Origin: Mercurialis annua
Lineage: Eukaryota; Streptophyta; Magnoliopsida; Malpighiales; Euphorbiaceae
NCBI RefSeq assembly: GCF_937616625.2
Contig: NC_065571.1
Span: 41,198,651-41,262,650 of the forward strand
Reading direction: 5' to 3'
Length of the DNA: 64,000 nt
The notes beneath the pieces were generated by a model. It had not been told where the DNA came from and ran no database searches. It saw only the letters and a list, made by a program, of their open reading frames with translations. Position numbers and translations under genes: made by a program. Of this stretch, positions 61,250 through 64,000 are shown piece by piece; position 1 is the stretch's first letter, and the number at the start of each line of letters is the position of its first letter.

Positions 61250-61865
61250 AAAACATACATAATTTATACATAATAGAATCATGATGGTACTTTAATAATT
61301 TTATCTTTAATTAATAATAAATGTGGCTATTTTTTTTATTTTATTTTTATATGACAACAAAAGTGTATGTTTTTCTTTTTTTATGAGGCGGAAAAAATAT
61401 TTTTTATATATTTTATATTTTTAAAAATTAATATATTTATATTTTTAAAATTAAAATTAATATTAAATAAGTAAATAAATATTTGTATTTTGAAATTTAT
61501 TAAGATATTAGTATTTTAAAATTTAAATAAGTAAATAAATAGGTGAGATGAAAAAAAAAACTATTTATTTTAAATGTGAGTTAAAATTTATATATTAATA
61601 AGTAAATTTTATTTGATTTAATAAAAAAAGTAAAAAAAAGAAATAGCTAGCTGACCCGCGCGTCACCCGCGGGTCAGTGGAGCATGTGCGCTGGTGCACA
61701 TGTTCATGCGTCAGTAGGACTGACGCGCGCGTCAGGCCTACTGACACAAAGTAGGTATAACATGTAATATTTTAATAAAAAGATGTACCACATGTTATTT
61801 AAACTAAAAACAATTGTACCGCATGAAATAACTTGTACTTTTTTGTATATATCTGTAAGTAACCC
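60088..61865. mobile_element. MULE-like element, family G
   Basis: Perfect 9-bp duplication ATAAATATT at 60079-60087 and 61866-61874. Tips GAGAAAATTACACATATATG and (minus strand) GGGTTACTTACAGATATATA; the left tip resembles that of family D. Inside each end lies a GC-rich block with GCGCGC/GACGC palindromes (60170-60260 and 61655-61745). The interior is AT-rich, with a field of TTTGATACATATT repeats (60650-61140) and an AC microsatellite. No transposase. Confidence 0.85.
61215..61248. repeat. (AC)n microsatellite
   Basis: About 17 AC units in family G. Confidence 0.92.
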
Positions 61866-61874
61866 ATAAATATT

Positions 61875-62514
61875 TTTATAAAAAACCCATAATTGTATCC
61901 TTCTTTACATCGGCCCGAAAAATATCTTCAACGAGCTGATAATATTTTTAAACTTAACGATTTTAGTTTGACATTTTTAGACAAATACCTATCAAATACT
62001 AAAATATTCTCAACAACATTCATTGACTAGAATTAAATTAAAATTTACTGTTTGACCAAGATCTGTTGCAGTAATAAACTTTTTTTTTTAAAAAATACGG
62101 TATCCTATGAGTCTCCAAAGTTTCTTTTCCTTTTTCATCGGTTCGTCAAATTCTGCTTCGCGATCTTATTCCAGAGCATCCATGACAATTTTTCTTTCAA
62201 GATCGATGAAGCATACACAAACAAGATGGATAACTCGGTTTCTTCATTTAGTCCTTTGGTTGCTGCTCTTCTTTATATTCATGTGAATTGATTCGATGTA
62301 TGGGATTCAAGTACTGTCAAAGTGAAGAAAACCAAACTTAGTTGTTTACATTAACTTAACTATCCTTTTTCATAGACAAGACTTCCTGCAAATTCAAATC
62401 AAAAGATTCCGATTTCCATTTGACAAAGAAAAGTCTATTAGAGAAGCATCTCAATGGGCATCAATTGGATAGATCAATTTGTGATGGTTCTTGAATAAAA
62501 TATTTCTCAAGAAG
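61875..62514. other. Spacer with an unassigned coding-like stretch
   Basis: 62050-62330 has more even composition, and one frame (62052-62291, plus) reads through SIHDNFSFKIDEAYTNKMDN. It could be a degraded LINE ORF1 or gag start, but no domain is recognisable. The rest is AT-rich. Confidence 0.3.
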
Positions 62515-62524
62515 ATTCTTTTAA

Positions 62525-62835
62525 GACTTAAGCGGCAATACGCCCCCTAAACTTGTAAGCAATGTACAATTAACACATAAATTAACTTGGTGGACAAATC
62601 AGTACACGAACTTGGTGATTATGCACAATTTGCCCCATTTTGACAATTTGCCCCTTTTTTATAAGTTAATTGTATCTTAAATTGACAATTTGCCCCCTAA
62701 ACTTATAAATTAATTTGCCAAAATGGGCTAACTGCCCATAATTATCAAATTCGTGTATTGATTTACCAACACAGTTAATTTATGTGTTAATTTTCCATTG
62801 CTTACAAGTTGAAGGGGCAAATTGCTACTTAAGTC
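62525..62835. mobile_element. MULE-like MITE with perfect 9-bp duplication
   Basis: ATTCTTTTA at 62515-62523 and 62836-62844. Arms GACTTAAGCGGCAATACG and (minus strand) GACTTAAGTAGCAATTTG. Both contain CTTGTAAGCAATG-ACAATTAACACATAAATT. Same superfamily as 41228-41535. Confidence 0.9.
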
Positions 62836-62845
62836 ATTCTTTTAA

Positions 62846-63610
62846 TGTATTTTTTATTTCAATCAAATTTGTCATTTTTGATTCTAAAAAGAAATTCGGG
62901 ATTAATTTGGCATTTTTAATTTCTACAACTCCTTGGCTGTGTAGTCCTCATCTTCAAACTGGGTTCTTGAATTTTTATGGGAATTCTCTGATTTTTTGTA
63001 TTAAAGATTAGTTCTTTATTTGATTTTAGTTTAATTTAATTGGTTTTTTTGTTTAATTTCTGTTTGTTCCAATTCAAACATTTGTTGGTGGAACTACATT
63101 GGATTAGCTTAATTATTTTGATATTAGCCATTGCTCTTAGTTTTTATCCTTTTAATCTAAATTTTTGTATTTTCAATTTAGCTAATGATGATGTATTAGC
63201 TGGAATTTGTCCAGAATTTGTTTTACTATTGTAATTTGCAGTTGATAAAGGTGTTTCTTATAAGTTGCCATCAATTTTATAAATAAATAAAAAAGTAGTT
63301 TTACTTTTGATTTATTATCGATTTATTAAAAAGTAAATTTACCATCGGTTTATTATGAATTTACTAAAAAACTACTATTTTTCAGATAAATACTAAAAAA
63401 AACTATTATTAGTTTATTATCGGGTTACTATCAGTGTTATAAACATGTACAAAATTAATTTTATTTTCTGTTTATTATTAACTTATTAAAAAGACAAGTA
63501 TACTATAGGTTTATTATTAATATTATAAATATGTTAAAAAAATTGTTTTAATTTTGGTTTACTATCGATTTATTAAAAAACAAATTTACCGTCGGGTTAC
63601 TATGGGTTTA
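62846..63610. other. Spacer with a TTATTATCGATTTATT repeat field
   Basis: 63250-63610 repeats TTTATTATCGATTTATTAAA and its variants (TTACTATCGATTTATT, TTTACCATCGGTTTATTATG) about ten times, on the pattern of the MULE-like interiors elsewhere. No ends were found. 62860-63240 shows no gene I can name. Confidence 0.45.
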
Positions 63611-63616
63611 CTAAAG

Positions 63617-64000
63617 GCCTAATCACTCAAAAACCCCTCACCTTTAAACTATTTTTCAATTCCACCCCGACGTTGAAAATTTGTCAATTTTACCCACTTT
63701 TGAATTTTCCGTTTTCAATTGTACCCCAATATTTGAGAAAATAACAGAAATATTAACTTCACGGGGATTTATTTCTCAATTAGCCATTTCTATTTTTTAT
63801 TACATTTTCTAGCCACTTCCTCTTTACTCCGGGTGACTTAGCATTTGAAATTATTTCTTTTTCTAACCAACCTTTATCACCATACACATGTACAGCTTGT
63901 TTGATTCAAGAAGACTTAATTGCATGCTTTAAACGGTAATCTCCCTACTACTTCCTCTTCGCGAAATTAAACCATCAAACCCATCATCATCAAACTGTTC
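63617..64000. repeat. Possible left arm of a MITE cut by the window edge
   Basis: GGCCTAATCACTCAAAAACC, CCTCACCTTTAAACTATTTT and CAATTCCACCCCGACG are the kind of sequence that begins GGCC-type MULE MITEs here. The right arm is not in the window. Confidence 0.35.

Overview
The window is a stretch of nuclear genome from a flowering plant (eudicot). It is AT-rich, its genes have GT-AG introns, and transposon debris makes up most of its length. The one strong clue to lineage is an oleate desaturase-family gene. Its start (MGGGGRMST), its end (NKY) and much of its backbone recall the castor FAH12 oleate hydroxylase, so a member of the Euphorbiaceae near Ricinus or Mercurialis is my best guess. That placement is inference.

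Four protein-coding loci can be supported. (1) 76-3857 (+) is the 3' part of a callose synthase, best matched to CALS3/GSL12; seven exons are visible and the 5' part lies outside the window. (2) 11673-14678 (+) is a one-finger C2H2 zinc-finger protein whose middle is encoded by a tandem array of about 220-bp exon-plus-intron units. Three units are intact, symmetric-phase exons and two have decayed. (3) 34368-26167 (-) is a U-box E3 ubiquitin ligase of the LIN-like class in eight coding exons, about 1,154 aa. (4) 43572-42415 (-) is a FAD2-family fatty acid desaturase with an uninterrupted coding exon and a predicted 5'-UTR intron of about 4.8 kb.

Almost everything else is mobile DNA. Both strands carry MULE-like non-autonomous elements and MITEs whose boundaries are fixed by 9-bp target-site duplications (4338-5105, 6680-7436, 15728-16911, 20743-21150, 21475-25862 with a second element nested at 21510-23958, 31287-31619, 40002-40321, 40879-41188, 41228-41535, 45643-46420, 47102-47390, 55331-55659, 59368-59658, 60088-61865, 62525-62835). 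Two hAT-like MITEs have 8-bp duplications (54998-55283, 58561-59275). There are solo or partial LTRs (8064-9700, 18695-20234, 36590-38760, 38840-39670), a gypsy gag fragment directly abutting an LTR (18395-14870, -), a copia gag fragment (6426-5986, -), a 5'-truncated L1-type LINE with a 10-bp duplication (49412-53262) and a decayed second LINE (53725-56510).

The genes do not form a pathway; they are independent neighbours. The points most worth following are the desaturase/hydroxylase-like mosaic of the FAD2 gene, the tandem exon duplication in the zinc-finger gene, seed-type RY and G-box motifs inside the FAD2 leader intron, and a recurring architecture in several MULE-like families: terminal inverted repeats enclosing a field of short-period, family-specific degenerate repeats.
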